DNA of 64,000 nt from Amorphophallus konjac (GCA_022559845.1 CM040121.1:508690566-508754565), one strand, 5' to 3'. Shown: positions 1 through 13,024, numbered from the stretch's first letter. A program made the numbers and translations. The notes: generated by a model not told the origin, from the letters alone.

Positions 1-1663
1 TTTGATTTGCCTCCAGACGAAGAGTTCTGGACTAAGGAGCATATCTGTAGATCCACCTTGAATTGGGGTGCCATTAATGCTATACAATGTGCACTCCATC
101 CCACCGAATTCTCTAGAGTCTCTTCATGTAACACTGCTAAGGATATGTGGGATAAGTTGGAGGTCATTTATGAAGGAATGTCTCAGGTTAGAGAAACTAA
201 AGCCAATATGTTAGTCTCTGAGTATGAGGCTTTCAAAATGAAGTCTGAAGAATCCATATCTGCGATGTATGCGTGTCTGAATGTGATTACCAATAGGTTA
301 AGAAGTTTGGGAAAAACCTACAGTGAGTATGAGTTAGTCAGAAAGATTCTTAGGTCCCTGACACCCATTTGGCATACTAAGGCCATTGTAATGGAGGAAT
401 CTAGGAACTTAGCTACGACCACTTTAGATGAACTTGTCGGTTCGCTCATGACATATGAGTTGAATCATAAGAAGGTTGATGAATCAGAAAAAAGGAGAAA
501 ACCCCACACTTTGAAGGTTGCTTCCAGCAGCAAAGGATCCTCAAGCGAGCCTAGCTCTTCAAGCTCTGAAGAAGATGCAGATGAGTTTGCTATGATTACT
601 AGGAAGTTCAAAAAAAATTTGAGAAAAGAAGGGAGAGGACTGAGAAGGAAATATTTTTCTGGAAAACGACAGACCAAATATAAATCTAATAATGTTAAGA
701 AAATTGATGCCATCGTATGTTACAATTGCAGGAAAGCATGACATCTTAAGGCTTATTGCCCAGAGCTGCAGAAGGAGAAGTCAAGGTCAAAGAACAAGAA
801 AGGAAGGGCAATGGTCAGTACCTGGAGTGATGAAGAAGAAGAAAGTCAGAGTAGCTCCTCTGACAGTGAGAAAGAAGATAGGATATGTCTGATGGCCAAG
901 AGCAATGAGGACAAATAAAATGATAATGAGGTAATTTTCCCATTTGAAAACTTTACTCAGGATGAATGAGAAGATGTTTATGCTAAAATTCTTGAAAAAT
1001 ATGAGGACATGCGTAGAGAAAATAAACACTTGAAAAGAAAAGTAAACTCTTTAGTTCATGATACATCTGTGAATGACAAAATTACATGTTTGAAATATGA
1101 AAATCGGAATCTAAAAAATTCTCTTGATGTAGCTGGAAGTAACAAAATAACTTTAATTGATTTGAAATCTGAAAATGAGAATTTGATGAACATTATCGAT
1201 GAACTCAAAATTAGAATACATAAATTTTAGGAAGAAACAAGGATAGCCACTAAAAAATATGAAGTTGTCAATGGTGTGAATGATGAACTAAAAAGAACAA
1301 TTGAGAAACTGGAAAAAGAAAATCAGCATAAACAAACCTCCCTTGAAAACATGACACAAGGAACTGAGAATCTAAATGCTATCTTGGGAACAAAAAAAAA
1401 ATTAGGAAAGAAGGTTTGGGTTACAACCCAACTAATAAGAAAAGGTATGATGTTAAAACTATATCTTTTGTGGCTGAAAAAGGAACATCACAACCTTTGA
1501 TAAACATGACTTCTAGTGAGAATCTGAAACCTGCTGAGAAAACCAAACCCAATGTCAGAGACAAGGGAAAAGGGAAGGTAGAAATGTCCAAGGAGTCATA
1601 TACTACCACACCTCAGAACAAGGGAAAAGCTAGGAGTCAGTTTGTTAAGGATAAACTCCAAAG
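1..1663 (+). pseudogene. copia gag, N-terminal and coiled-coil part (broken)
   Basis: The frame from 7 to 741 encodes a UBN2-type copia gag domain (about residues 15-160; visible run KDMWDKLEVIYEG), followed by a Ser-rich linker and the start of a CCHC zinc knuckle (CYNC). A TGA at 739-741 falls inside the knuckle where Gly is expected; the frame continues with HLKAYC. Further downstream are a Lys/Glu-rich coiled coil (1009-1230, 1276 onward) with more stops, and a probable frameshift in a poly(A) run near 1390. The GLGYN-like motif of SIRE gags is recoverable only across that shift. The 3' end is cut by the LTR element at 1669. Gag would form the virus-like particle; this copy is inactive. 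Confidence 0.85.
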
Positions 1664-1668
1664 AAACC

Positions 1669-4600
1669 TGTAACGACCCGAGAATCCGATTACCGGGAAG
1701 GCCCGATAACCCGAGACTCGAACCGCCGCCCACGAGCCGGGAGGGCTCGGAAGGGATAAAAGGAGTGTGGAGGCACAAAGAAATAGGAAATAAGGCAGGA
1801 CAATTCAAAAATTAACATAAATAAATAAACAACTATAGCTACAACAGAGTCCAGTCCAACAGAAAGTACAGTCTGGAGCAGTGAAGCGTACCACATGCCA
1901 AGTGAACACTCGGCCTGGCGAGCTGGCAACTGAGAACCTCCGCACCGCGCCCTCGAACCTCGAGGAAGAAGAACCGTCACACCTGAAAAGTAGGGAATGA
2001 GTCTCCAAAACAGAGACTTAGCAGGGATCCCGTGGAACCCCAACCGGAAACAACGGCGGTAGTAGAAAGGAGAGCTACAACTACAGCAGGAACAGCGAAC
2101 CGGTGGCCGGTCAAAACTCGGCACTACAGCTACTCCTACTGTACCAGAAACACACCCCGGACTCACGGTCGGGGGCTACCGAACTACACTAGTACCGCTT
2201 ACCGAAGTAAAAACCCACGGCAACCACGTCGTAAAGGCTTGCCTCCCAGAACACGGCCAACCTGGACACGCTGTCCAAAGTGCAACCCTGACGTCTGGTC
2301 ACGGGTACCGCACAACAAGACGCAACCTCGGTAAAGCCACTAGCACTAGTCCCATGGCGAAACAACCGAAACTCAATGGTCGACACGACCGAAAATCCAA
2401 AGGTCGAAGTCATGGAAACTGACAGTCTGTCACTCTCTATCCAGAACAAGAGTACCTCCCACTAGAAGCAAGGCCGAATGCGTCCACTGACGTCTTAGTC
2501 CGCGCCTCAGGTGTCTCCCTCCGGCCCAGCGGGAACTTAGACACCGTACAAGTAACCACAAACAAGTGACTAGCTGGGGTCACGCCCGTCGACGTGGGTC
2601 CAACCGCCCCCAACCACCTGTGCACACACCGACCATCTACTCTAGGTCGGGTCCTCTAGCTGGTTTTCCCCCCCACCGGACTCTGGTGGCAAAGGCAAGG
2701 GGCCCTACGGAAACCAGCCTAAAAACCATCCTCAGGGTAGCCTCTCCACCACTCCCTGGTGGGTCCACTCGGGTGCAGGCAGGCTACGACTAGTGGAGGA
2801 TCGCTGAGAGAGTAGACTCTCAAGTCAACAGAAAATAACGTCCGATCCCGAGGACGTACGGAGACCATCCCACGTACCAACACCGTCGCACGGTGACCAC
2901 AGTCGGAGAAGAAACGGGACTCACAGTCCACGGGCCGCACGCTCTGCCACGCAGAAACGCGGAACCATGATTGCCAAAGCAGCTCACAGGCCGCCAAACC
3001 AAATCCCACTCTTAGGGAAAGGCGGGAACCCTCCAGCTCTAGGCTGGACAACTGGACTCGCGGTCCAAGGCCACATACACTTGGCCCACACGGAAAGCAC
3101 AGAAGCACGATTACCAGGGCAACGCACAAGCTGCCACACTGATAACTGGACTCACCGTCCAAGGCCAAACACATGACCCATTCGGGAATCATCTTCCAGG
3201 AAAACTCACGGCATGCGGGGGAGACCCCACCGCACACCCACCGACACACGGTGACTCGGTCTAGCGTAACACGAAAGCCCGACACGCGAGAAGTCACCCG
3301 GACTCCCAAACCCACGGGCACGCTAAGCGAGGTAGCACGGTCCTCCCGACACCCTCAAAACACGGACACAGAATCCCACGGGTGTTTGGGGCACTCACAA
3401 GACCGCAAGTCGACCACTGGGTCACGACCGGGTCGACTAGGGACCGACACAACGTGAAACGATCGCGGAGAACACGAAAACTCATCTCGGCTCCACACAG
3501 AGCCTAACGGTCTAACCTTGGGCCGTCACAGTCTGTAACGGTCCAAGCCTCGACCGTCACAACCATTATGGCGCACCAACAAAGGGCCGTCAGACGCTCG
3601 GTGCAAAGTTCAGTGTAACGCACCTACCCTGGTGCGCCACAATCTCTGATGCGCCAGCCCTAATGCATCACAAAACAGGATGAAATCAATTGTGACGCGT
3701 CCCGCTCGGTGCGTCACAGGCTGTAACGGACCAACTCTGGTGCGTTACAAGGAGGGAACGCGTCCGCTCTGACGCACCCACAAAGGGGCGTTACAAGGCT
3801 GTGACGCGGCATCCTTGGTGCGTCACAGGCCTTAACCCCAAATGGTCAAAACTAACGAACGGAAGCCAACTGTCAGATCGTCCCTGACGGTCCAACCCAG
3901 GCGCGTCACAGTGCCGTGGTGGTCTATCGTGGGACCGTCACACCCACAAACCACCAAAAGGCTAACGGGCCCTATGACGCACCCACCCTGGGGCGTCACA
4001 GGCTATGACGGTCACTGGAAGGATCGTCACACCCGTCCGAGCACGAAACGGCGGGAAACGACCCGAAAAATGTCCCACGCCCCCATACCTCCACGAAAGA
4101 GGGAAAAACAAGGGGGAAGCCCCCAAATAGCCCCTAGCATGCATCTAAGGCCTCGGATCGGCCAAAAACGCAATGAAACGGGAGATCGGCCCACGAGCCC
4201 TAAAACATGAATTTTTCCCAAAATCCCCGATTACGCCCGCTCTGCTCACTGCGGCCTACAAAACTCGCCAGAAAGAAAGAGCACGAGCTAGGGGTCCATC
4301 TCCCTACCTCCACCGAAGATTTCGCGCCCCGAGCTCGCCGATCCACAAAGAAAACGCCGTGAAACCCTCGCCGCTCCACGAACCCACGGCCGAGCTTCCA
4401 CGCGCCTCCACCGCCTCGATCCTCGCCCATCCTCGCCCGCGTCCTCGCCCGCGCCGCCTCGCCCCCGCCTCGCTCCGTCAGCCACCGGAGAAGAGAGGGG
4501 AGAAAGAGGGCGTGAGAGAGGAGAGAGGGAGGGAAGAGAGAAAATGAGAGGGGAGAGAGAAAAGGGTTAATATATATAGAAAAACCCAAAAATGTAGAAA

Positions 4601-4795
4601 TTCAGAAAATTACGAAAAATTACCTCTGCGATCCTCAAAAGGAGCACAACGCAGTGGTACTATCCCGGAGTCGAAGAACGGCACGGTTCGCCCTACACAG
4701 AGTTCCGAAGGCACATCAGGGGAAAAACACGTGTGAAGCACAAAATACACTCCGAGACCCACTAAAAGATCCGAAAAAAAACCTGGGACATTACA
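1669..4795 (-). repeat. 3' LTR (minus orientation) of LARD element
   Basis: This 3127-bp repeat matches 7618-10759 along its whole length with scattered substitutions and small indels. On the minus strand it begins TGTAATGTCCCAGG and ends GTCGTTACA. A TATA-like run near 4568-4580, followed on the minus strand by a CT-rich leader, suggests a short U3 of about 230 bp and a very long R-U5. Open frames inside (for example a 200-codon minus frame at 2719-3321) occur in both LTRs but resemble nothing known. Confidence 0.93.
3488..4045. repeat. TGACG/CGTCA dyad repeat array in LARD LTR
   Basis: About 550 bp carry many degenerate copies of a half-site such as TGACGCACC and its inverse GGTGCGTCACA, together with variants GTAACGGTCC and GACCGTCACA, usually spaced 10-20 bp apart and facing each other. 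The same array lies at about 9482-10020 in the other LTR. No coding role is visible. Confidence 0.75.
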
Positions 4796-4812
4796 GCCCT
4801 CCCCCCTTAAAG
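4796..4812 (-). other. polypurine tract of LARD element
   Basis: The minus strand reads CTTTAAGGGGGGAGGGC directly before the LTR start TGTAATG. This is the expected plus-strand-DNA priming site of an LTR retrotransposon and fixes the element's orientation. Confidence 0.85.
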
Positions 4813-7603
4813 GAATTTCATCCTCGAAATTCAGGACCTATCACGAAGTCACAGGGGAAGAACACTGAACCAACTGACAACGCTGTCAGAGTCCCAGCAC
4901 AGAAAATCTCGATTCTCACGAAAACACCGATCCTGAGGGACACAGCCATACTTACAAAATCACAAACAACCCCTCGCTCCCCGCGCCTGTGCACACCGGC
5001 CACCAGAGCAGGCATATACCAGAGGACACAGTCCGGCATCACCTCAGACACCAAAAAAACCAATATGGCACCGCTGCCACCATCTCGCCCACCGAGGAAA
5101 CACACCCTCGACACGAGAAACAGCTACCATTCCATCGTATGGTCGGCAGACAAAACACACATCAGCTTCACAACTAGCTGACAGGTCGCACACCCTTCGC
5201 AAGGGAACAACCAACACAGAGCCTCCATCAGCTCACGCAGCCATCTCGACAGACCGCAACCAGGACATCGGCTCAGCACCAAGAATCACCTCACACCTGA
5301 CAAGCTGAAAGCCAGACATATCACTGAGCCAACTCTTGTCAGAAGACAAACTTCGACAAAGCCCAGATCCTGTCTGGAAAGGCACATCACAGAAACGACC
5401 ACCAAAGGTCTCGCTGGCACACGGCTCTCGCCACGCTCGAGCCCCGACAACCAGCATCTTCTATCTGTGAAAAGACCATGCACTGGTCACCAGATACACG
5501 TCAACGGGAAACCTCTACTGGCCCAACAGGCACGATCCAACTCACAGCAGGCCATCCGCTGACTCACACACAGACCGATGCCACATCTCGAGCTGCACTC
5601 CTCTCGGACATTACATCCGATCTCAATCATCACGCCAACTCGACCCTCTCGGGGAGCACAATGAAACCAATCGACAAGATCTGGTGTCTTCAGTCATCAC
5701 CTGAGTTGACTCAGACTCACAGGGGAACCATCCCATGCTGGTCACCAAACCAGGGATAACCATTGTGACACCAACGTCCCATCAAGGACCACCCTCCGAC
5801 GCCAATCTCACAAAAAGGCCTCCGCCCACAGGCGTCACTCTTCCATCTGGTCTCATCAAATCCTTCGATCAATCCAAGTGGACACCTGCCAATCCCGATT
5901 CCGCCCTTACCACAGAGCCATGGGACACCACCTGAACAGTGCTCACGGGTCCCCACGCAACATACATCTCACCGTGGTCGGCTACGAGACTAGCCTTACC
6001 AGTCACTCGCAGCCACCAATCGGAACCCACAGCCTGCCAGAGATCACTTCTCCAAAAATGATCTCATCCGAGGACACGACTGGGAACACAAGTCAGGCAC
6101 CAAGCCACCGACTCTGACCAACACGTCCTCGACCATCGTCAGGCGACATCCTTAACAACCCCATCCGGGTCCAACACCGACGCCTGACACGGCTTCTATC
6201 ACAGGAACAGGGTACTCATGCGGCGCACGAGCCAGCACATTCCCCAACACTCCATCTTGCAGGTGCCAAGAACCATAATATCTCGAGCAACGGCACGGCA
6301 ACAACACGTTTCACACAGAGGAGCCAATCCCCCAATGGTCAACGCAAACTCAGGAATCCACCCGTAGCAACCAACGCTACGATCCTGAACCAGTGGGTCA
6401 CAAGCCCACCAGGCTTCTGTTGCGCACTCCGATCTACGCGCACAGCCGCAAATTCTCAGGAACATCGCCCAACCAGCACTCATCCTTCCGGAACAGCGCT
6501 AGCACCCTTACACGATAAGGGAATGGGCACGACTTCTCATGGGCAACCACCTTGCCAAGATAAGGAGCAAGTCTCGCACGAACTTCATGGCACACAAGGC
6601 CAACCAATCCGAACACGCAATGCAAGACGACGAATCTTAGCCCAACACAATCTCTCCAACCAAAGGAGAGACCAACGCACTTCCGACCAATGGAAGAACT
6701 CCACGCTCGACCTGACCACGAACCTCGCGCACGCTGGAAACGGCACCATCCAGCACCAAGGAAAACCATCACTTCCATCAGGTCAACACCTCCGACACAC
6801 TCGGCGAGTGTCACGTCGGACCACGATCACAGCATCTCTCGATGCACCACCGCTACAATTCCTCGAACTGTAACACGGCATGCCAAGAGCCGCAACACGA
6901 GCCATAACCGACAACCACCGACGCTCATCCTCGAGTCCTGAACTTTCCGTGGAGCCTTCACATCTCAAGCCAACTCCAGGGCGAACACAACCCATTCGCT
7001 GACAGAAACGCGGGAGCAAAGACTTATCGAGACATCTCTGCCAAATCCTACCTCGAAATCAGTAGAATAATCGGGACCAACACGTCATTCTGACGCCACA
7101 GAGCACGACAAGAACACCAGGCTCAACGAAACAGCAGCTCACCGAAAAGATATTCCGCTCACCCGAGCACACTTCTCGATCAGAACACTTCAGGGGCTGG
7201 ACAAACCTCAAGCTGGAGTGGCCAAAACCGATAGCAGCTCCCTCGAAGCACGCTCACGGCCACTTAACCACGAACAATCCTCTCCAGCCACCTGACCATG
7301 CTGCAGGTTCCTCGAATGCAGCACCGCGAGCTCACGCCTGCCAGCAACCTCTGCCCAACGCAGCACAACCAAGGTCACCACCGATGAGGGAGAAGGCTCT
7401 CGACCTCGATCCTTAGACCCCATGCTGGCACGAAAGCCACGGACAGCAACCACCTTCACAGCGCCGCACAGCGCACTCAAGCTCTCAAGCGAGAAACTAG
7501 GCGGAAAGCGAACACAAAACCCTAAGCCAGCTGGCGATTGTACTGGAGCTTATGGACTCTAATCACTGCAACATTTCAAATTCCTATGTACGTCCACAAC
7601 CTG
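4813..7603 (-). other. non-coding internal region of LARD element
   Basis: This is about 2.8 kb between polypurine tract and primer-binding site. No gag, protease, reverse transcriptase or integrase motif is visible on either strand. The open frames present are short (126 codons or fewer) and compositionally unremarkable. The first bases on the left (minus GAGGATGAAATTCC) resemble the end of a chromovirus internal region. Confidence 0.75.
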
Positions 7604-7615
7604 GCTCTGATACCA
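7604..7615 (-). other. primer-binding site (initiator tRNA-Met type)
   Basis: The minus strand reads TGGTATCAGAGC two bases inside the right LTR. This is complementary to the 3' end of plant initiator Met tRNA, the usual copia and chromovirus primer. Confidence 0.9.
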
Positions 7616-7617
7616 GC

Positions 7618-10600
7618 TGTAACGACCCGAGAATCTGATTACCGGGAAGGCCCGATAACCCGAGACTCGAACCGTCGCCCACGAGTCGGGAGGGCTCGGA
7701 AGGGCTAAAAGGAGTGTGGAGGCACAAAGAAATAGGAAATAAGGCAAGAAAATTCAACAATTAACAGAAATAAATAAACAACTACAGCTACAACAGAGTC
7801 CAGTCCAACAGAAAGTACAGTCTAGAGCAGTGAAGTGTACCACATGCCAAGTGAACACTCGGCCCGGCGAGCTGGCAACTGAGAACCTCCGCACCGTGCC
7901 CTCGAACCTTGAGGAAGAAGAACTGCCACACCTGAAAAGAAGGGAATGAGTCTCCAAAACAGAGACTCAGCAGGGATCCCGTGGAACCCCAATCGGAAAC
8001 AACGGCAGTAGCGGAAAGGAGAGCTACAACTACAGCAGGAACAGCGAACCGGTGGCTGGTCAAAACTCGGCACTATAGCTACTCCTACTGTACCAGAAAC
8101 ACACCCCAGACTCACGGTCGGGGGCTACCGAACTACACTAGTACCGCTTACCGAAGTAAAAACCCACGGCAACCACGTCATAAAGGCTTGCCTCCCAGAA
8201 CACGGCCAACCTGGACACGCTGTCCAAAGTGCAACCCTGACACCTGGTCACAGGTACCGCACAACAAGACGCAACCTCGGTAAATCCACTAGCACTAGTC
8301 TCATGGCGGCGAAAACTAACACACGCGCCACGGCGAAACAACCGAAACTCAACGGTCGACACGACTAAAAACCCGAAGGTCGAAGTCATGGAAACTGACA
8401 GTTTGTCACTCTCTATCCAGAACAGGAGTACCTCCCACTAGAAGCAAGGCCGAATGCGTCCACTGACGTCTTAGTCCGCGCCTCAGGTGTCTCCCTCCGG
8501 CCCAGCGGGAACTGAGACACCGTACAAGTAACCACAAATAAGTGACTAGCTGGGGTCACGCCCGTCGACGTGGGTCCAACCGCCCCCAACCACGTGTGCA
8601 CACACCGACCATCTACTCTAGGTCGGGTCCTCTAGCTGGTTTTCCCCCCCACCGGACTCTGGTGGCAAAGGCAAGGGGCCCTACAGAAACCAGCCTAAAA
8701 ACCATCCTCAGGGTAGCCTCTCCACCACTCCCTGGTGGGTCCACTCGGGTGCAGGCAGGCTACGACTAGTGGAGGATCACTGAGAGAGTAGACTCTCAAG
8801 TCAACGGAAAATAACGTCCGATCCCGACGACGTACGGAGACCATCCCACGTACCAACACCGTCGCACGGTGACCACAGTCGGAGAAGAAACGGGACTCAC
8901 AGTCCACGGGCCGCACGGTCGGCCACGCAGAAATGCAGATCCAGGGTTCCCAAAGCAGCTCACAGGCCGCCAAACCAAATCCCACTCTCAGGGAAAGGTG
9001 GGAACCCTCCAGCTCCAGGCTGGACAAGTGGACTCGCGGTCCAAGGCCACATACACTTGGCCCACACGGAAAGCACAGAAGCATGATTCGCAGGGCAACA
9101 CACAAGCTGCCACGCCGATAACTGGACTCACCATCCAAGGCCAAACACATGACCCACTCGGGAATCATCTTCCAGGAAAACTCACGGCATGCGGGGGAGA
9201 CCCCACCGCACACCCACCGACACACGGTGACTCGGTCTAGAGTAACACGAAAGCCCGACACCCGAGAAGTCACCCGGACTCTCAAACCCACGGGCACGCT
9301 AAGCGAGGTAGCACGGTCCTCCCGACACCCTCAAAACATGGACACAGAATCCCACGGGTATTTGGGGCACTCACAAGACCGCAAGTCGACCACTGGGTCA
9401 TGACCAGGTCGACTAGGGACCGACACAACGCGAAACGATCGTGGAGAACACGAAAACTCATCTCGGCACCACACAGAGCCTGACGGTCTAACCTTGGGCT
9501 GTCACAGTCTGTAACGGTCCAAGCCTCGACCGTCACAACCATTCTGACGCACCAACAAAGGGACGTCAGATGCTCGGTGCAAAGTTGAGTGTAACGCACC
9601 TACCCTGGTGCGCCACAATCTCTGACGCGCCAGCCCTAATGCATCACAAAACATGATGAAATCAACTATGACACGTCCCGCTCGATGCGTCACAAGCTGT
9701 AACGGACCAACTCTGGTGCGTTACAAGGTGGGAACGTGTCCGCTCTGACGCACCCACATAGGGGCGTTACAAGGCTGTGACACGCCGTCCTTGGTGCGTC
9801 ACAGGCCTTAACCCCAAACGGTCAAAACCAACGAACGGAAGCCAACGGTCAGATCGTCCCTGACGGTCCAACCCAGGCGTGTCACAGCGTCGTGGCGGTC
9901 TATCGTGGAACCGTCACACCCACAAACCACCAAAAGGCTAACGGGCCCTGTGACGCACCCACCCTGGGGCGTCACAGGCTGTGACGGTCACTGGAAGGAC
10001 CGTCACACCCGTCCGAGCGCGAAATGGTGGGAAACGACCCGAAAAATGTCCCACGCCCCCATACCTCCACGGGAGAGGGGGAAAGCAAGGGGGAAGCCCC
10101 CAAATAGCCCCTAGCATACATCTAAGGTCTCGAATCGGCCAAAAACACAATGAAATAGGAGATCGGCCCACGAGCCCTAAAACATGGATTTTTCCCAAAA
10201 ATCCCCGATTACACCCGCTCGGCTCACCACGGCCTACAAAACTCGCGGGAAAGAAAGAGCACTAGCTGGGGGTCCATCTCCCTACCTCCACCGAAGATTT
10301 CGCGCCCCGAGCTCGCCGATCCACGAAGAAAATGCTGTGAAAGCCTCGCCGCTCAACGAACCCGCAGCCGAGCTTCCACGCGCCTCCACCGCCTCGATCC
10401 TCGCTCATCCTCGCCCGCATCCTCGCCCGTGCCGCCTCGCCCCCGCCTCGCTCTGTCGGCCGCCGGAGAAGAGAGGGGAGAAAGAGGGCGTGAGAGAAGA
10501 GAGAAAATGAGAGGGGAGAGAGAAAAGGGTTAATATATATATATAAATCCAAAAATTACAGAAATTCAGAAAATTATGAAAAATTACCTCCGCGATCCTC

Positions 10601-10759
10601 GGAAGGAACACAGCGCAGTGGTACTATCCCGGAGTCGAAGAATGCCGCGGTTCGCCCTACACAGAGTTCCAAAGGCACATCAGGGGAAAAACACGTGTGA
10701 AGCACAAAATACACTCCGAGACCCACTAAAAGATCCGAAAAAAAACCTGGGACATTACA
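7618..10759 (-). repeat. 5' LTR (minus orientation) of LARD element
   Basis: This is the 3142-bp partner of 1669-4795, with the same TG...CA ends. It contains the second TGACG/CGTCA dyad array at about 9482-10020 and the active-side promoter region near 10530. Small indels separate it from its partner: for example, 8308-8330 has an insertion relative to the other LTR, and a purine-rich run near 10500 is shorter. Confidence 0.93.
10530..10547 (-). promoter_or_regulatory. TATA-like element of the LARD 5' LTR
   Basis: An AT run (minus TTTATATATATATATTAA) is followed downstream on the minus strand by a CT-rich stretch and GC-rich leader, as in many plant LTR promoters. The position leaves a U3 of only about 210 bp. 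It is inferred from sequence alone. Confidence 0.5.
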
Positions 10760-10764
10760 AAACC

Positions 10765-11323
10765 CCAATGCCAAAACAACCTATTCTATTGGGGTCAAGT
10801 CATTAGGGAACCAAGGTCTAGGCCGAAGTGCCTCAGGTCGAGGTTACTATAAGAATACTCCAACCCATTCTTCAATTTACAATTCCTATCACTACCAGAC
10901 GAATAGGAAAGGTCAAGGTAACATCCACATGAGGTCGATGCAACATTTCCAAAATTCACACTCCACTCAGATGTATCGATCTTATCCTTGGAATTCCAAT
11001 ATGCAACCCAGAGCTGGAAACTTTAGAAATCAAAATGGCTTTACCTGTTTCATGTCTGATCAGCCGTGGGTCCACAACCCACACAACTTTCCTAATGCTC
11101 ACTGGACAAATTTCTGGTATAGAAGCTCTCATAAGGGCTATATGAAGGAAAATGCCACAACATATCAACAATCATCACAATTGAAAAGTGGCAAGAAAGG
11201 ATAGACTAGACTTAATAACAAGAAATCCACAACTTCAGTAAAAACACAAAAACAAATGTGGATACCAAAACATTTACTTTCTTGTCTGCATGAAACAAAT
11301 GATTTTATGGGGCCTAAACATTC
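10765..11323 (+). pseudogene. copia gag C-terminal region (continuation after LARD)
   Basis: The sequence resumes after the second AAACC copy. The frame 10929-11204 encodes an Asn/Gln/Ser/His-rich gag tail (MRSMQHFQNSHSTQMY). A stop at 11202-11204 and shorter frames follow, up to a GPKHSWVPN motif at about 11309-11335, the junction between gag and protease in SIRE-like elements. A frame change occurs just there. Confidence 0.75.
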
Positions 11324-12265
11324 TTGGGTTCCAAACTTGTCCACTTGATTCCCTTGCAGGTATGCCTGGCAGCCAATCATAACAAGTGGTATCTGGATAG
11401 TGACTGTTCCAGACACATTACCGGAGATAAAGCAAAGTTCTGCATGTTGGTAAAGAAAGATGCTGGTCATGTTACTTTCGGAGATAATACCAAGGGAAAA
11501 ATCATTGGCTTAGGAAAGGTTGGTAAGTGCTCTTCTTGTCTCATTGAAGAAGTTCTGTTAGTTGAAGGTTTAGCTTATAACTTACTTAGCATAAGCCAAC
11601 TCTGTGACAGAGGCCATAAAGTTGTCTTTGATTCTCTTGCATGCACCATCTTTGAACCTAATTCTAATTCTGTGAAATTTATTGGTAAGAGAATTAATAA
11701 CATCTATATGGTAGATTTAGATGATGTAGCACACTCTAATCTCTGTCTTAGTGTTAATAAGGATGACCTAGCCTATCTGTGGCATCGTAGATTAGGTCAT
11801 GCCAGCTATAGTGTGCTTCATAAACTCAATAAATATTGTATGGTAAAAGGTCTTCCTGAAATCTCTTTCAAACAGGATAATAAAATTTGTGAGGCATGCA
11901 CCCAATGCAAACAAACCAGAAAATCATTCAAATCTAGAACTGAAAACATGTCCTCTAAACCTTATGAGCTAATTCATATGGACTTATTTGGACCCACTAG
12001 ATCAATTAGCTTATCTGGAAAGAGATATGGTTTTGTACTTGTTGATGACTTTTCTAGATTCACTTGGGTCTTCTACTTGTCTCACAAAAATGAAGCTTTT
12101 AAAGAATTTCAGGAGTTCTTCTTAAAAATAAAACAGACCAATGAACATTCTATATTGAATATCTTGTCTGATCATGGTGGTGAGTTTGTTAACTCACAAT
12201 TTGATGATTTCTGTAGGGAGAATGGAATCACTCACAGGTTCTCCTCACCAAGGACTCCAGAGTAG
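11324..12265 (+). pseudogene. copia protease, GAG-pre-integrase and integrase core (broken)
   Basis: The 313-codon frame contains an aspartic protease motif WYLDSDCSRHITG (residues about 24-36), in which the usual DSG is DSD. It then has the HHCC-type pre-integrase (LWHRRLGH, CEACTQCK) and the integrase core with HMDLFGP and ILSDHGGEF carrying the first two catalytic Asp. The frame ends at a stop right after SPRTPE. Just downstream the conserved GVVER block reads GVVGR, so the third catalytic residue (Glu) appears changed to Gly, and another stop follows at about 12289. The protein would process Gag-Pol and insert cDNA into the host genome; this copy cannot. Confidence 0.9.
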
Positions 12266-12304
12266 AATGGTGTGGTGGGAAGAATAAATTGAACCCTAGT
12301 TGAA

Positions 12305-13024
12305 ATGGCTCAGACTATGCTTGTAGAAGGAAACCTACCAAGGAAGTTTTGGGCTGAGGCTATTAACACTTCATGTTACATCATTAATAGAGCCTTGGTA
12401 AGACCTACTACTCAAATGACTCCCTATGAGATTCTTAAAGGTAAGAAGCCTTCTCTAACTCATTTCAAGGTTTTCGGTTGCAAGTGCTTTATTCATGTTA
12501 ATTCCAAACGAGACCTTGATAAGTTTGAACCTAAAAGTGAACCTAGAATAGTTCTAGGTTATTATGAACTATCCAGAGCCTATAGGATATATAATCTTAA
12601 CTCTCTAACTGTTGAAGAATCTCCACATATAATTTTTGATGAATTTGATAATAAAACTACCAACATTCTATGCAGGAGCAAGGTTGACGGAGATATTCTG
12701 CAGACCAAAGAAGCACAGAATGGAGAATCTGCAGAAGAGGCTGAAGCAGAAGAATGTTATACTCAGGGGGAGGTAAGTGAAAATCTAGGTAACCTAGTTA
12801 CTAATATTAAATTTCTTAGAGACCATCCTCTAGAAAACATTATTGGTAATCTGAATGAACCTACGAGAACTAGAGCACATTTAAGAATTGAAAATGAATT
12901 GAATTCATTTGCTTTAGTATCTCAGATAGAACCAAAGAACATAGAAAGTGCCCTTCAGGATGAACATTGGATTAATGCCATGCATGAAGAACTTAGTCAA
13001 TTTGATAGGGACAAGGTTTGGCAC
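12305..13024 (+). pseudogene. copia integrase C-terminal part and linker to reverse transcriptase (truncated by L1)
   Basis: The frame gives the integrase tail (MAQTMLVEGNLPRKFWAEAI, FKVFGCKCFIHV) and the acidic linker to reverse transcriptase (DEFDNKTTNI, EAEAEE). It then gives the conserved start of the RVT_2 domain (ALQDEHWINAMHEELSQFDRD). It is interrupted at the L1 poly(T) junction at 13025 and resumes at 29939. Confidence 0.88.

Larger units (their letters stand above)
1669..10759 (-). mobile_element. non-autonomous large LTR retrotransposon (LARD-type, Del/Tekay-like ends)
   Basis: Two 3.1 kb direct repeats with TG...CA ends (1669-4795 and 7618-10759) flank 2.8 kb without recognisable gag or pol. 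The 5-bp duplication AAACC lies at 1664-1668 and 10760-10764. The minus orientation is set by a primer-binding site next to the right LTR (7604-7615) and a polypurine tract next to the left LTR (4796-4812). The GAGGATGAAATTCC-TTTAAGGGGGG context at the polypurine tract on the minus strand resembles Del/Tekay chromovirus 3' ends, so this is probably a deletion derivative mobilised in trans by such an element. It is inserted in copia gag. Confidence 0.92.

Noticed and set aside
2719..9297. A 200-codon minus frame present in both LARD LTRs (2719-3321 and 8695-9297).
   Set aside because: It is conserved only because LTRs are copies of each other. The protein has no recognisable domain and overlaps other open frames of similar length in GC-rich DNA.
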